Assembly (NCBI GenBank): GCA_947479915.1 | Contig: CANKAU010000004.1 | Coordinates: forward strand, 60,655-124,654 | Source: Chloroflexota bacterium | Lineage (GTDB): Bacteria; Chloroflexota; Dehalococcoidia; UBA2979 | Direction: 5' to 3' | Length of the DNA: 64,000 nt | Part shown: positions 8,741 through 18,860 of the stretch, piece after piece | How the letters are laid out: each line of letters opens with the position of its first letter | How positions within the stretch are numbered: the stretch's first letter is position 1 | Program-made: the position numbers and the translations under genes | The notes under the pieces: generated by a model | Told to the model about the DNA's origin: nothing | The model's database searches: none | Seen by the model: the letters and a program-made list of their open reading frames with translations, nothing else

Positions 8741-8746
8741 TATCCT
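8741..8746 (+). promoter_or_regulatory. Possible -10 element TATCCT for asd
   Basis: TATCCT lies about 80 nt before the asd start in the gap after the hypothetical membrane gene. There is no matching -35, so this is tentative. Confidence 0.35.
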
Positions 8747-8822
8747 GAACGCACGTCGCTCGCGGTGGGCGACGACCCCTGGCGCTGTATCCGCCCACGA
8801 GGGCTTCGAGGTGCGCGCCCCC

Positions 8823-9860
8823 ATGTCCGAGGAGCCGATCGTGGAGCCAGTTGTCGCCGTCATCGGGGCCACCGGTGCCGTGGGGGATGTCTTCCTTCGC
8901 GTCGCTGAGCAGCGCGAGTTCCCGATGAAGCAGCTCAAGCTCCTCGCCTCGCCCCGCTCCGTGGGCAAGCAGCTCATGTTCCGCGGCCAGCCGATCACCG
9001 TGGAGGACACCACCGAGCAGACGCTCGAGGGCGCCGACATCGTCTTCTGCTCCGCGTCCAGCGCCGTGTCGAAGCAGTGGGGCCCATGGCTCCGCGCTCG
9101 CAACGCCGTGATGATCGATGACGGCTCCGCGTTCCGCATGGACGCGGACGTGCCGCTGGTCGTCCCGGAGGTCAACGGCGACGACCTCGAATGGCACAAG
9201 GGCATCGTCTCGATCCCGAACTGCACCACCACCCCGCTGGTCATGGCGCTCAACGCCATGCGGCAGGTCGCGCCGCTGAAGCGCGTCACGGCTGCCAGCT
9301 ACCAGGCGGTCACCGGCACGGGCGCGGCGGCGAAGGCCGAGCTGGAGGCGCAGATCGGCCACATCGGTCGCGGCGAGCCCGTGCCCGCTCCCACCGTGTA
9401 CCCCGTCCAGATCGCGATGAACGTGCTGCCGCAGGTGGACGACTTTGACGAGGACGACTACACGAAGGAGGAGCTGAAGATGCGCAACGAGACGCGCAAG
9501 ATCCTCCACCTCGACACGCTGCCGTTCGCGGCGACCTGCGTGCGCGTCCCCGTGGTCGTCTCGCACTCCGAGGCCGTGCACGCCGAGTTCACGTCCGAGG
9601 CCTCCATCGCGCGGATCATCGACGCGCTGAAGTCGCAGGCCGGCGTGGTGGTGACCGAGGACCCGACGACGTACATGACCCCGCTGCAGGCGGCGGGCGA
9701 CGACCTGGTCTACGTCTCGCGCATCCGTCGCGACCCGACGGTGGAGCACGGCATCGTCTTCTGGTGCGTCACGGACAACCTGCGCAAGGGCGCCGCCACC
9801 AACGCGATCCAGATCGCCGAGGAGATGCTGCGCCGCAACCTGGTCCCCGGCGCGAAGTAG
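8823..9860 (+). CDS. asd: Aspartate-semialdehyde dehydrogenase
   Basis: NADPH-dependent reduction of aspartyl phosphate to aspartate semialdehyde, the branch point for lysine, threonine and methionine. About 345 residues. Visible: nucleotide-binding VVAVIGATGAVG at the N-terminus, the active-site cysteine in SIPNCTTTP (about C134), and the substrate segment ATCVRVPVVVSHSEAV. ATG 8823 gives the usual distance to the Rossmann motif; GTG 8811, with GAGG 6 nt upstream, is an equally possible start. The element B repeat follows, then dapA, which uses its product. Confidence 0.95.
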   Translation: MSEEPIVEPVVAVIGATGAVGDVFLRVAEQREFPMKQLKLLASPRSVGKQLMFRGQPITVEDTTEQTLEGADIVFCSASSAVSKQWGPWLRARNAVMIDDGSAFRMDADVPLVVPEVNGDDLEWHKGIVSIPNCTTTPLVMALNAMRQVAPLKRVTAASYQAVTGTGAAAKAELEAQIGHIGRGEPVPAPTVYPVQIAMNVLPQVDDFDEDDYTKEELKMRNETRKILHLDTLPFAATCVRVPVVVSHSEAVHAEFTSEASIARIIDALKSQAGVVVTEDPTTYMTPLQAAGDDLVYVSRIRRDPTVEHGIVFWCVTDNLRKGAATNAIQIAEEMLRRNLVPGAK

Positions 9861-9905
9861 CGCCGGAGCCCCCGCGGAGCGGCGAGGCCGTCGCGCGCGA
9901 GGGCG

Positions 9906-10313
9906 GTCGAGGAGACTGCGAGGGGCGGCCCATCCCCCTGCCCCCTTCCCGGCGCGGGAAGGGGGATAAGAAGCGAGGGCTACCGCCCTCGCGCTCCCCG
10001 TCCGAACCGAGGGTGCTGCGCACCTCGGGATACAGAACTCGCCGATCCCACACCCCGCCTTCACGTCGACGCCCGGCCTCCGGCCCCCTCGCCCACGCAG
10101 TGGGAGAGGGCGGGGGGTGAGGGCGCACCACGCACCTCGTCAGCGCGGCGCCCCCTCGACATCCCCGTCCCACGACCGCGCCCTCGTCCGACCCGCCCGA
10201 GGTGGGCCGCACGCTCGGTTCCGGGATGCTCGAAGGGGCGCAGCCCCTTCGAATCTCAACCCCTCCCGCGCCGGGAGGGGCAGGGGTGGGCCGCCCCTCG
10301 CAGTCTCCTCGAC
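9906..10313. repeat. MITE-like inverted-repeat element B
   Basis: A 408-bp non-coding block bounded by about 55-bp terminal inverted repeats: left arm 9906-9965 starts GTCGAGGAGACTGCGAGG and right arm 10260-10313 ends with its reverse complement. The inner part of the arms matches element A. Three hairpins lie inside: GCGAGGGC-tacc-GCCCTCGC (9973-9992), an 11-bp stem with one mismatch at 10086-10110, and TCGAAGGGG-cgcag-CCCCTTCGA (10230-10252). Open frames across it are composition artefacts. It occupies most of the 574-bp asd-dapA gap. Confidence 0.82.
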
Positions 10314-10372
10314 GTCGCTGGTCCCTCGCCCCGGCGCGCCGAGGGGAGTGGGCCGCCCCCCATCCCAGCGGC

Positions 10373-10378
10373 TACACT
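10373..10378 (+). promoter_or_regulatory. -10 element TACACT for dapA
   Basis: TACACT followed by GCGCACC, matching the dapB promoter core at 6655. The leader is about 50 nt. No convincing -35. Confidence 0.55.
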
Positions 10379-10434
10379 GCGCACCTGACACCCAGCGGCT
10401 CGCCGCCGCCCCGCCTGCCCTCGAGGACCCGACC

Positions 10435-11349
10435 ATGACTGCACCGCTCGGCCGCCTGCTCACCGCGATGGTCACGCCCATGACGCCCGCCGGCGACGTG
10501 GACCTGGAGGCGACGAAGGTGCTCGCGAAGGCGCTGGTCGCCTCGGGCACGGACGGCATCGTCTCCACCGGCAGCACCGGCGAGGCCGCCACCCTGTCCG
10601 ACGAGGAGACCGTGGCCGTGTGGGTCGCGACGAAGGAGGCGGTGGGCGCGGACGTCGCCGTGATCGCCGGCGCGACGAACAACGACACGCGCCGCTCGAT
10701 CCGCCTCGCCCGCGAGGCCGATCGCGTGGGCCTGGACGGCGTCCTGCTCACGGTGCCCGCGTACAGCAAACCGCCGCAGTCCGGCCTCATCCGCCACTTC
10801 ACGGCGATCGCGGAGGCCACCTCGCTGCCCGGCATCCTGTACAACGTGCCGAGCCGCGCCGCCCTGAACATGCCGATGCCGACCGTGGCCACGCTGGCCA
10901 ACGTGCCGAACATCGTCGGCATCAAGGAGGCGAGCGGCGACCTCAACCAGATCAGCGCGATCATCGACGCCACGTCCTCGCACGGCGACGGCTTCCGCGT
11001 GTGGTCAGGCAACGACAGCGACACGCTCGCGGTGATAGCACTCGGCGGCTACGGCGTGGTCAGCGTCGCGAGCCACCTCGTCGGCCGCCAGATCCGCGCG
11101 ATGATCGACGCGAGCCTCGCGGGCCGCAACGCCGAGGCCGCCGCGATCCACCACCGCCTGACGCCGCTCGTCGACATGCTGTTCGTGGAGAGCAACCCGA
11201 TCCCCGTGAAGTACGCGGTGAACCTCGCCGGCATCGTCGTCGGCGACTGCCGCCTCCCGCTCGTCCCCCCGTCCGAGTCCGCCGCCACGCTGCTGCGCGC
11301 CGAGCTCGCCCGCCACGCGATCGACCTCAAGGCCGCTGTGGGGGTGTAG
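10435..11349 (+). CDS. dapA: 4-hydroxy-tetrahydrodipicolinate synthase
   Basis: Condenses pyruvate with aspartate semialdehyde, the first lysine-specific step. 304 residues, TIM-barrel length typical of the family. The Schiff-base lysine is in GIKEASGD (about K164), the catalytic tyrosine in GILYNVPSR (about Y136) and the GSTGEAATL loop at about residue 47. ATG 10435 fits the family N-terminus (GRLLTAMVTPM); the open frame upstream is only repeat sequence. The gene stops one base before the next start. Confidence 0.97.
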   Translation: MTAPLGRLLTAMVTPMTPAGDVDLEATKVLAKALVASGTDGIVSTGSTGEAATLSDEETVAVWVATKEAVGADVAVIAGATNNDTRRSIRLAREADRVGLDGVLLTVPAYSKPPQSGLIRHFTAIAEATSLPGILYNVPSRAALNMPMPTVATLANVPNIVGIKEASGDLNQISAIIDATSSHGDGFRVWSGNDSDTLAVIALGGYGVVSVASHLVGRQIRAMIDASLAGRNAEAAAIHHRLTPLVDMLFVESNPIPVKYAVNLAGIVVGDCRLPLVPPSESAATLLRAELARHAIDLKAAVGV

Positions 11350-11889
11350 TTGCCTTACCCGCTGTGGACGTACTACCCGAACCGCGATCGACCACCCCGA
11401 TGGGTGGATGAGTTTGTTGCTGTCGTGAGTTCGAGCCAATCGCAGATCGACTCCGCGTCCGCGCTGCATCTCACTAGTGACACGGTTCTACGCCACGTTC
11501 GCGACGGGCTCGAAGCACTTGGGTACGAGGTGGAGAGCGGTAAGACAGCGAGCGGCAAGATTCGGCGTCCTGTGCTCTTCGGTGAGAACGGTCGCGAGCG
11601 GGTCGCGTATGAAGTTGACGCGGTGCATGACGAACTCGGGATCGTCGTCGAGATCGAAGCTGGACGTGGCGCACGAGGCAACGCTGTCTACCGAGATATC
11701 ATCCGCGCTGCTCTGCTTGTCGACGCCCGCTACCTGGCCGTGGGTGTCATGGCAGAGTACCGGCATCAGAGCAGCGGACGAGAAATGGTCGTGAAAAGGT
11801 ACGCGGATGCGCGTGGACAACTCGACGCCATCTACGCGAGCGGCAGACTTCAGCTGCCGTTCGAAGGTGTCCTTCTCTTCGGTTACTAG
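11350..11889 (+). CDS. Conserved hypothetical, candidate PD-(D/E)XK-like nuclease fold
   Basis: 179 residues from TTG 11350, which directly abuts the dapA stop in the same frame. No named family is certain. The core YEVDAVHDELGIVVEIEAG followed by GNAVYRD has the Asp ... strand ... Glu-x-Glu layout of PD-(D/E)XK nuclease folds, although the usual lysine is not obvious. The C-terminus is compact (LPFEGVLLFGY). Codon use is more A/T-rich than in dapA or the GNAT gene, suggesting later arrival. No methylase or antitoxin-like partner is adjacent, so restriction or toxin roles are unsupported. Confidence 0.6.
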   Translation: MPYPLWTYYPNRDRPPRWVDEFVAVVSSSQSQIDSASALHLTSDTVLRHVRDGLEALGYEVESGKTASGKIRRPVLFGENGRERVAYEVDAVHDELGIVVEIEAGRGARGNAVYRDIIRAALLVDARYLAVGVMAEYRHQSSGREMVVKRYADARGQLDAIYASGRLQLPFEGVLLFGY

Positions 11890-11891
11890 CG

Positions 11892-12401
11892 ATGGAGCTG
11901 CGCCTCCCCTCCTGCACCATCCGCCCGTGGCGTGCGAGCGATCTTGAGTCGCTGGTGCTGCATGCGGACAATCCGAGGATCGCCGCGAACCTGCGCGACG
12001 TGTTCCCGTCGCCGTACACGCGCGCGGACGGCGAGGCGTGGCTCGCGGTCGCGGCACGTCCCTCGAACTTCGCGATCGAGGTGGACGGCGCGGCGGTCGG
12101 CGGCATCGGGCTGCGGCTCGGCGAGGACGTGCACCGGCGCACGGCGGAGATCGGCTACTGGCTCGGCGAGGCGTACTGGGGCCGCGGCATCGTGACCGAG
12201 GCGGTGGGCGCGCTCACGCGCTGGGGCGTCGAGGCGTTCGACCTCGTGCGGGTCGATGCGCACGTCTTCGCGCCGAACGTGGCGAGCGCGCGCGTGCTGG
12301 AGAAGAACGGCTACGTGCTCGAAGGCCGCCTGCGCAGGCGCGTTGAGAAGCGCGGCGAGATCCTCGATGCGCTCGTGTACGCGTACGTCCTCGAGGACTA
12401 G
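11892..12401 (+). CDS. GNAT acetyltransferase, RimJ/RimL type
   Basis: 169 residues of the RimJ/RimL-like GNAT group, which transfer acetyl from acetyl-CoA to N-termini, amines or small molecules. Visible: CTIRPWRASDLESLV at the N-terminus, EIGYWLGEAYWGRGIVTEAV (the acetyl-CoA-binding RGxG/A region), and the C-terminal NVASARVLEKNGYVLEGRLRR. It begins 2 nt after the previous stop. Substrate unknown. Confidence 0.85.
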   Translation: MELRLPSCTIRPWRASDLESLVLHADNPRIAANLRDVFPSPYTRADGEAWLAVAARPSNFAIEVDGAAVGGIGLRLGEDVHRRTAEIGYWLGEAYWGRGIVTEAVGALTRWGVEAFDLVRVDAHVFAPNVASARVLEKNGYVLEGRLRRRVEKRGEILDALVYAYVLED

Positions 12402-12410
12402 CGCGCGAGG

Positions 12411-12944
12411 CTAGCGCTGCGGCTGATCGCGCTTCGCGACCCACTCGGCCCAGGCCTCGCGGGTCTTCGTGCGGGCCTTCTCGTAGCCCATGCGGTCGCC
12501 GAAGTAGCCGCCGAGGATCGCGGGGAGCACGCGGCTCATCACAAGCAGGTACACGCCGTAGAAGAGCGTCGCCCAGATCAGCGAGTCGCGGAACATCGGC
12601 ACGCCGAGGACAATCGCGAGCCCCGTGGTCGCGGCGATAATGATGCCGAGGTACGCGAAGCCGTTGACCCAATTCGCCTCGATGGCGCGCTGGATGCGCA
12701 GCGTCTCGAGGAGCGTGTCCGGCACAGCGTCCACGGGAGCTCGGCCGGCGCGGACGTCCTCGCGGCAGTGCGGGCACATCTCCGTGTCACGCGAGAGCGG
12801 GGTGTAACAGTTGCCGCAGAACCGCCCCACGTTCGGCGCTTGCCCACGCGAGATCGCGACGATGTGATCCTCCAGCTCCTGGCTGAAGATCGGGCAGTCG
12901 TCGTCCGGGCGGAAGCGCACATCGTTCGGGTCGTCGAAGCTCAC
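12411..12944 (-). CDS. Zinc-ribbon membrane protein
   Basis: 177 residues. An N-terminal acidic segment is followed by a double-CxxC zinc ribbon (CGNC ... CPHC, about residues 43-60), then two or three hydrophobic segments (near 97-115, 120-140). Unknown function; such proteins are usually membrane-anchored adaptors. The ATG overlaps the stop of the glycosylase gene as ATGA, so it is the last gene of a translationally coupled operon. Confidence 0.65.
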   Translation of the reverse strand: MSFDDPNDVRFRPDDDCPIFSQELEDHIVAISRGQAPNVGRFCGNCYTPLSRDTEMCPHCREDVRAGRAPVDAVPDTLLETLRIQRAIEANWVNGFAYLGIIIAATTGLAIVLGVPMFRDSLIWATLFYGVYLLVMSRVLPAILGGYFGDRMGYEKARTKTREAWAEWVAKRDQPQR

Positions 12945-13609
12945 GCGCCTGCTCGCTTCCGGGTTGTGGTCTCGCGGTGCTCCCCCAACATTCCCACCCC
13001 GCCCGCGCTGCGGGAAGGGGGCGTCGAGGGCTGTCCCGCGGTGAGCGCGCCCGCGAGGTCCGCGAGCACCGCCGCCGCCTCACCGTGGTACGCCGCCGCG
13101 CGGCCGGACGGCGAGGGCATCACCCACACCTCGGCGCCCTCGAGCGGCTCAACGGGCTGGCGGCCCCAGCCGCGCGCCCGCCACGCTCGCGCGTAGATCG
13201 CACCGAAGCCGCGCGTGGTCGTGAAGCACACCGCTCGAGGCCGCGCGGCACGGATGCGCTCGCGGAACGCCGGCGCGGAGTCGCGCAGCTCGGCGTCGGT
13301 GATGCCGGTCGAGTCGGTGAGCACGCGCTTCACCACGTCGGTGAAGCCGATGCGGAATGGGCCGCGCCCGCTCCCTGCTGCGTCGGCCAGCGCCGCGTCG
13401 TCCTCGGGCGTGACAGGGCCGGCGACGAGCGGCGACGAGGACAGCGTGCGCCAGAAGGCGTTGCCGGGGTGCCCGTAGTAGTGGCCGCGCAGCGCGGATC
13501 GCTCCCCCGGGTTGATCCCGACGAACACGAGGTCGAGGCCGGGGATGAGCAGATCCGGGAGCGTGCGCACCTCGTCGGCGCGGGGCTCCTCGGACAGCGC
13601 GGGGGTCAC
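12941..13609 (-). CDS. mug: Mug/TDG-type G:T/U mismatch DNA glycosylase
   Basis: About 222 residues. Removes uracil or thymine from mismatches with guanine in base-excision repair. Motif I appears as LVFVGINPGERSALRGHYY (the GINPG of Mug with its catalytic Asn), and motif II as MPSPSGRAA. GTG 13609 is chosen because it overlaps the upstream stop as GTGA; a longer frame to 13663 would intrude further into that gene. The last ~30 residues (QPSTPPSRSAGG ... KRAGA) look unstructured and are encoded by a fragment related to the dispersed repeats. Confidence 0.83.
   Translation of the reverse strand: MTPALSEEPRADEVRTLPDLLIPGLDLVFVGINPGERSALRGHYYGHPGNAFWRTLSSSPLVAGPVTPEDDAALADAAGSGRGPFRIGFTDVVKRVLTDSTGITDAELRDSAPAFRERIRAARPRAVCFTTTRGFGAIYARAWRARGWGRQPVEPLEGAEVWVMPSPSGRAAAYHGEAAAVLADLAGALTAGQPSTPPSRSAGGVGMLGEHRETTTRKRAGA
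12986..13030. repeat. Degenerate fragment of the element A/B arm
   Basis: This stretch resembles one arm of the inverted repeats of elements A and B: a C-rich CCCACCCCGCCC half, a GCGCTGCGGGAAGGGGG half and then CGTCGAGG. It lies inside the 3' end of mug and encodes part of its low-complexity tail. Only one arm is recognisable. Confidence 0.5.
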
Positions 13610-14166
13610 GGGTTCAGCTGGGCCCAGGCGAACGACTCGTGGCCCAGCGCGACGCCGAGCCACATGGTGACCAGCGACGCGCCAAGGATGAAGACCGAGA
13701 ACCCGAAGGACTTCTGCCGCGCGCGCTCCAGTTCGGTGCGCACCTCGTTCGCCTCTTCCGTGCTGGCGGAGAACGGGTCGTCCTGGATCGCGATCACGCG
13801 GTCGGAGAGCCCGGCGATGCGCTTGCCGTAGTAGCGCATGTGGATGCCGATGAGGATCATCGTCACCACGAACATGATCATCTTCAGCGAGAAGAGCGGC
13901 CCGAAGACGTACTCCTCGGGCGACTCGCGGACGTTCACCGGGACGATCGTGTAGTACTGGTACAGCCCGGTCACGATGAGCACGACGATCGAGATCGTCG
14001 CGAGCATCCCGAATCGCGCCGCGACCACGCGGGTGACGCCGCGCTTGAGGCGCTCGTCATCCTCGATCAGCCACGTCGCGGGGACGACCGCGAGGAACAT
14101 CAGGATCTGCGGCCCCACGAGGATCGCCGCAGCCGTGACGTGAAGCGCGAGCGCGATCGTTCCCAC
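13606..14166 (-). CDS. CopD-like four-helix membrane protein
   Basis: 186 residues with four hydrophobic segments (about 5-32, 50-72, 88-112, 155-175). The layout, with a His in the first helix (LALHVTAAAILVG), resembles CopD/DUF2269-type membrane proteins, but metal transport is not shown. First gene of the coupled operon with mug and the zinc-ribbon protein. A second protein of similar style is at 20617. Confidence 0.6.
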   Translation of the reverse strand: MGTIALALHVTAAAILVGPQILMFLAVVPATWLIEDDERLKRGVTRVVAARFGMLATISIVVLIVTGLYQYYTIVPVNVRESPEEYVFGPLFSLKMIMFVVTMILIGIHMRYYGKRIAGLSDRVIAIQDDPFSASTEEANEVRTELERARQKSFGFSVFILGASLVTMWLGVALGHESFAWAQLNP

Positions 14167-14182
14167 TGTGTTCCTCTTCTCG

Positions 14183-14228
14183 GGGCGGGCTGCTGGGCGG
14201 GCTGCTGGGCGGGCTGCTGGGCGGGCTA
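14183..14228. repeat. 12-bp tandem repeat, 3.8 copies, G-quadruplex-capable
   Basis: The unit GGGCGGGCTGCT is repeated at 14183, 14195 and 14207 with a partial copy at 14219. Runs of GGG spaced by 1 and 5 bases fit a G-quadruplex on the plus strand; on the minus strand, in the purA transcript, it is C-rich. It lies between the purA stop and the CopD-like start. Confidence 0.85.
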
Positions 14229-14238
14229 CAGGCCCCGA

Positions 14239-16423
<2,185 letters not shown>

Positions 16424-16472
16424 GCCGCGAGCGGGTCGCGCCGCCGCTGCCCCGCACCCTCGAAGAACTGCC

Positions 16473-17384
16473 CTAGCGCACACCCTCGCGGGCGCCGATC
16501 GCGTCGGCGTAGGCGAGCAGGGCCCGCGCGCGGCGGACGGTGCGACGGTCGACGAGACGGTCGTAGGTCGAGGCCTCGGGCATCTCGCCGGCGACCACCC
16601 CCACCCACGCGTCGGCGGCCCGCACGCGATCCCATTCCGCCAGCGTCGCGCGGGCGACCGCGACCTCGACGGGGTCGGGGGCGAACAGCGCGTTCATCGC
16701 GCGGGCCTCGTCCTCGTCATGCACGAGGGCGCCCGCGGCGCCGAGGTCGTGGGCGCGGCGGGCGAGGTCGGCGGTCTCCGGACGGTGGTGCACCACCGAG
16801 ACGATCCACGGCAGGCGTGCGGTGTGCGCCGCGACCGCCAGGTCCGCCATCGCGTGGTCGTAGAGCGACCCGGCGCGGTTGCCCAGGCCCATGTCCTCGC
16901 GCAGCCCGTCGATCGACAGCGCGACCCCGCTGTGCCGGTCCACGGCGTCGAGGATCCTCGACAGGTGGGAGAGCGCCTCGGCGGAGTCGACCTCCGGGAT
17001 CAGGCGGATGCCTCCGGGGTTGATGCCCTGCCGCATCTCGCGCTTGCGGATCGCGACATCCGCGTCGCGGGCGTCCTGCGGGATCTCCGCCCCCGAGAGG
17101 ACGATCGCTGTCACGTGTGCGCCGGTCTCCCCGGCGACGATGGCGTCCAGGTCGCCCTCGAGCTCCCCGGAACGGGTGTCCGAGACGCGGACGTGCACCG
17201 GGCGCCCGGTCGCCGCAATGGCGAGGATGGCGCGCTGGGCGTTGGCGCGGGCCTGCGCCCGTCGCCCGTGCACCGAGGGCGCGGCGAGGTTGATCGCCAC
17301 GGCGTCCGCAGCGGAGCTGGTGGCGGCCGCCAGGGCCGCCTCGTCCAGGGCATCGATCAGGAGAGTGCTGCGCAGCGCGAGCAT
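16473..17384 (-). CDS. HpcH/HpaI aldolase / CitE-like protein, degenerate active site
   Basis: About 303 residues with the layout of the citrate lyase beta-subunit family: LALRSTLLIDALDEAAL start, a VHVRVSDTRSGELEGDLDAIV strand, GGIRLIPEVDSAEAL, LSIDGLREDMGL, and a C-terminal ALVHDEDEARAMNALFAP segment. The usual DLEDAV metal/CoA loop reads INLAAPSV and the PKVE loop reads LSGAEI, so key acidic residues are missing and lyase activity is doubtful. It follows the M16 peptidase gene on the same strand. Start at ATG 17384 is the best guess; the frame is open upstream. Confidence 0.6.
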   Translation of the reverse strand: MLALRSTLLIDALDEAALAAATSSAADAVAINLAAPSVHGRRAQARANAQRAILAIAATGRPVHVRVSDTRSGELEGDLDAIVAGETGAHVTAIVLSGAEIPQDARDADVAIRKREMRQGINPGGIRLIPEVDSAEALSHLSRILDAVDRHSGVALSIDGLREDMGLGNRAGSLYDHAMADLAVAAHTARLPWIVSVVHHRPETADLARRAHDLGAAGALVHDEDEARAMNALFAPDPVEVAVARATLAEWDRVRAADAWVGVVAGEMPEASTYDRLVDRRTVRRARALLAYADAIGAREGVR

Positions 17385-17481
17385 CGGAGGTTCCGTTCTT
17401 GGGGCCGTTCGTCCGCGGAAGGGTACCCCATGTCGCACGGAGGGGGTCGTGACCGCACGCGCGTCGGGTTCCCGCCCCGGC

Positions 17482-18759
17482 CTAGCCCCCCGCGAGGATC
17501 GCGTCCAGCCGGTCGGCGTCTGCCGATGGCCCGACGACCGCCAGGGAGTAGCGGCGCTCGCCGAAGACCCGCTTCGCGACGCGCTGCACATCCTCCGCTG
17601 TGACGGATCGGAGGCGCTCGACGGTGACGTCGGGCGGTTCGATCTGTCCGTCCATCAGCAGCTGGGTGCCCCGGCGTTGCCCGAGCGACATCGGCGTCTC
17701 CAGCGAGAGGCGGAACGAACCGCAGGCGTAGTCCTTCGTGCGCTGGAGCTCCTCGTCCCCCATCGGCTCGTCGACCATGCGCTGGAGCTCGGCGGTGATC
17801 ACCTGCAGCGCCTCCTCCTGGTGCTCGCGGGTGACGCCGGCGCTCACCGACACCGTGCCGATGTCCATGTAGCGCGACGCGCCCGAGGACACCGAGTACG
17901 CCAGCCCGCGGCGCTCCCGCACCTCCTTGAACAGGCGGGACGACATGCCTCGACCGAGCGCGGTGTTCATGATGTCCAGCGCGTAGCGCTCCGGGTCGTT
18001 GCGGCCCATGCCGGGCGCGGAAAGCGCGAGGTTGGTCTGCTCGATCTCGCGCTGTTCGATGAGGATGTGCTCCGCGGGTCGCTCGCCCCGGCCGGGCGCG
18101 AACGTGGCGGCGGCGCCCAGCGGCAGCCCGCCGAACTCGCGCTCGGCGAACGCGCGCACCTGCGCGACGTCGATGTTCCCCGCGACCGACAGCACGGCGT
18201 TCGCGGCGTTGTAGAAGGACGCCATGTGCGCCACGAAGTCCTCGCGCTGCATCGCCTGCACCGTCTCGATGGTCCCGGCGATCGGCCAGCCGACCGGCTG
18301 GTCGCCGTAGGCGGCGGTGGAGAGCAGCTCACCCACGTATGCGCCCGGCGAGTCGTGCGAGCGCCGGATCTCTTGCTGCACCACCGTGCGCTCCCGCTCG
18401 ATCTCCTCGGACGACAGGAGCGAGCGGAGCAGCATGTCCCCGAGCACCTCGATGCCCGTCTCCACGCGCTCGAACGGCAGGTTGTTCCAGTAGCAGGTGA
18501 TCTCCTTCGTCGTGAAGGCGTTCAGCCCGCCCCCCGCGCCCTCGATCGCCTCGGAGATCTCCGGCGCCGTCGGCCGCCGCTCCGTCCCCTTGAACAGCAT
18601 GTGCTCGATGTAGTGCGACAGCCCGTTCGTCCTCGGGTTCTCGTCCCGCGACCCGACCCGCACGAAGAAGGAGGTGGCGGCGCTCTGCGCCGTGGGGATA
18701 ACGGTGGTGACCAGCCGCAGCCCGTTGGACAGCGTGAAGAGCTCGGGTTCGTTCGCCAA
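17482..18759 (-). CDS. M16-family zinc peptidase (processing-protease type)
   Basis: 425 residues, the length of single-unit M16B peptidases (PqqL/mitochondrial-processing-peptidase-like). The inverted zinc motif HYIEH is at residues 49-53, followed by GTERRPTAPEISEAIEGAGGGLNAFT and the third ligand region EIERERTVVQQEI. The C-terminal half has the R/Y pair in ERRGLAYSVSS. TTG 18757-18759 is the start, with AAGG about 8 nt upstream. Likely processes peptides; the target is unknown. Faces pyrG divergently. Confidence 0.9.
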   Translation of the reverse strand: MANEPELFTLSNGLRLVTTVIPTAQSAATSFFVRVGSRDENPRTNGLSHYIEHMLFKGTERRPTAPEISEAIEGAGGGLNAFTTKEITCYWNNLPFERVETGIEVLGDMLLRSLLSSEEIERERTVVQQEIRRSHDSPGAYVGELLSTAAYGDQPVGWPIAGTIETVQAMQREDFVAHMASFYNAANAVLSVAGNIDVAQVRAFAEREFGGLPLGAAATFAPGRGERPAEHILIEQREIEQTNLALSAPGMGRNDPERYALDIMNTALGRGMSSRLFKEVRERRGLAYSVSSGASRYMDIGTVSVSAGVTREHQEEALQVITAELQRMVDEPMGDEELQRTKDYACGSFRLSLETPMSLGQRRGTQLLMDGQIEPPDVTVERLRSVTAEDVQRVAKRVFGERRYSLAVVGPSADADRLDAILAGG

Positions 18760-18860
18760 GACAGCACCTTCTTCTACGGGTGTCCGAGGGAGGAGTAGTG
18801 GCGATCAGCCTAGGCACGCTCGGTCGGGGGTGGCAACGCTGCGGCCCGCGTGGCCTGCCG

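Noticed and set aside
9860-10434. Protein-coding gene in the asd-dapA gap
   Set aside because: Open frames run through palindromic repeats on both strands; translations are Pro/Arg-rich with no domain and the dapA promoter lies within.
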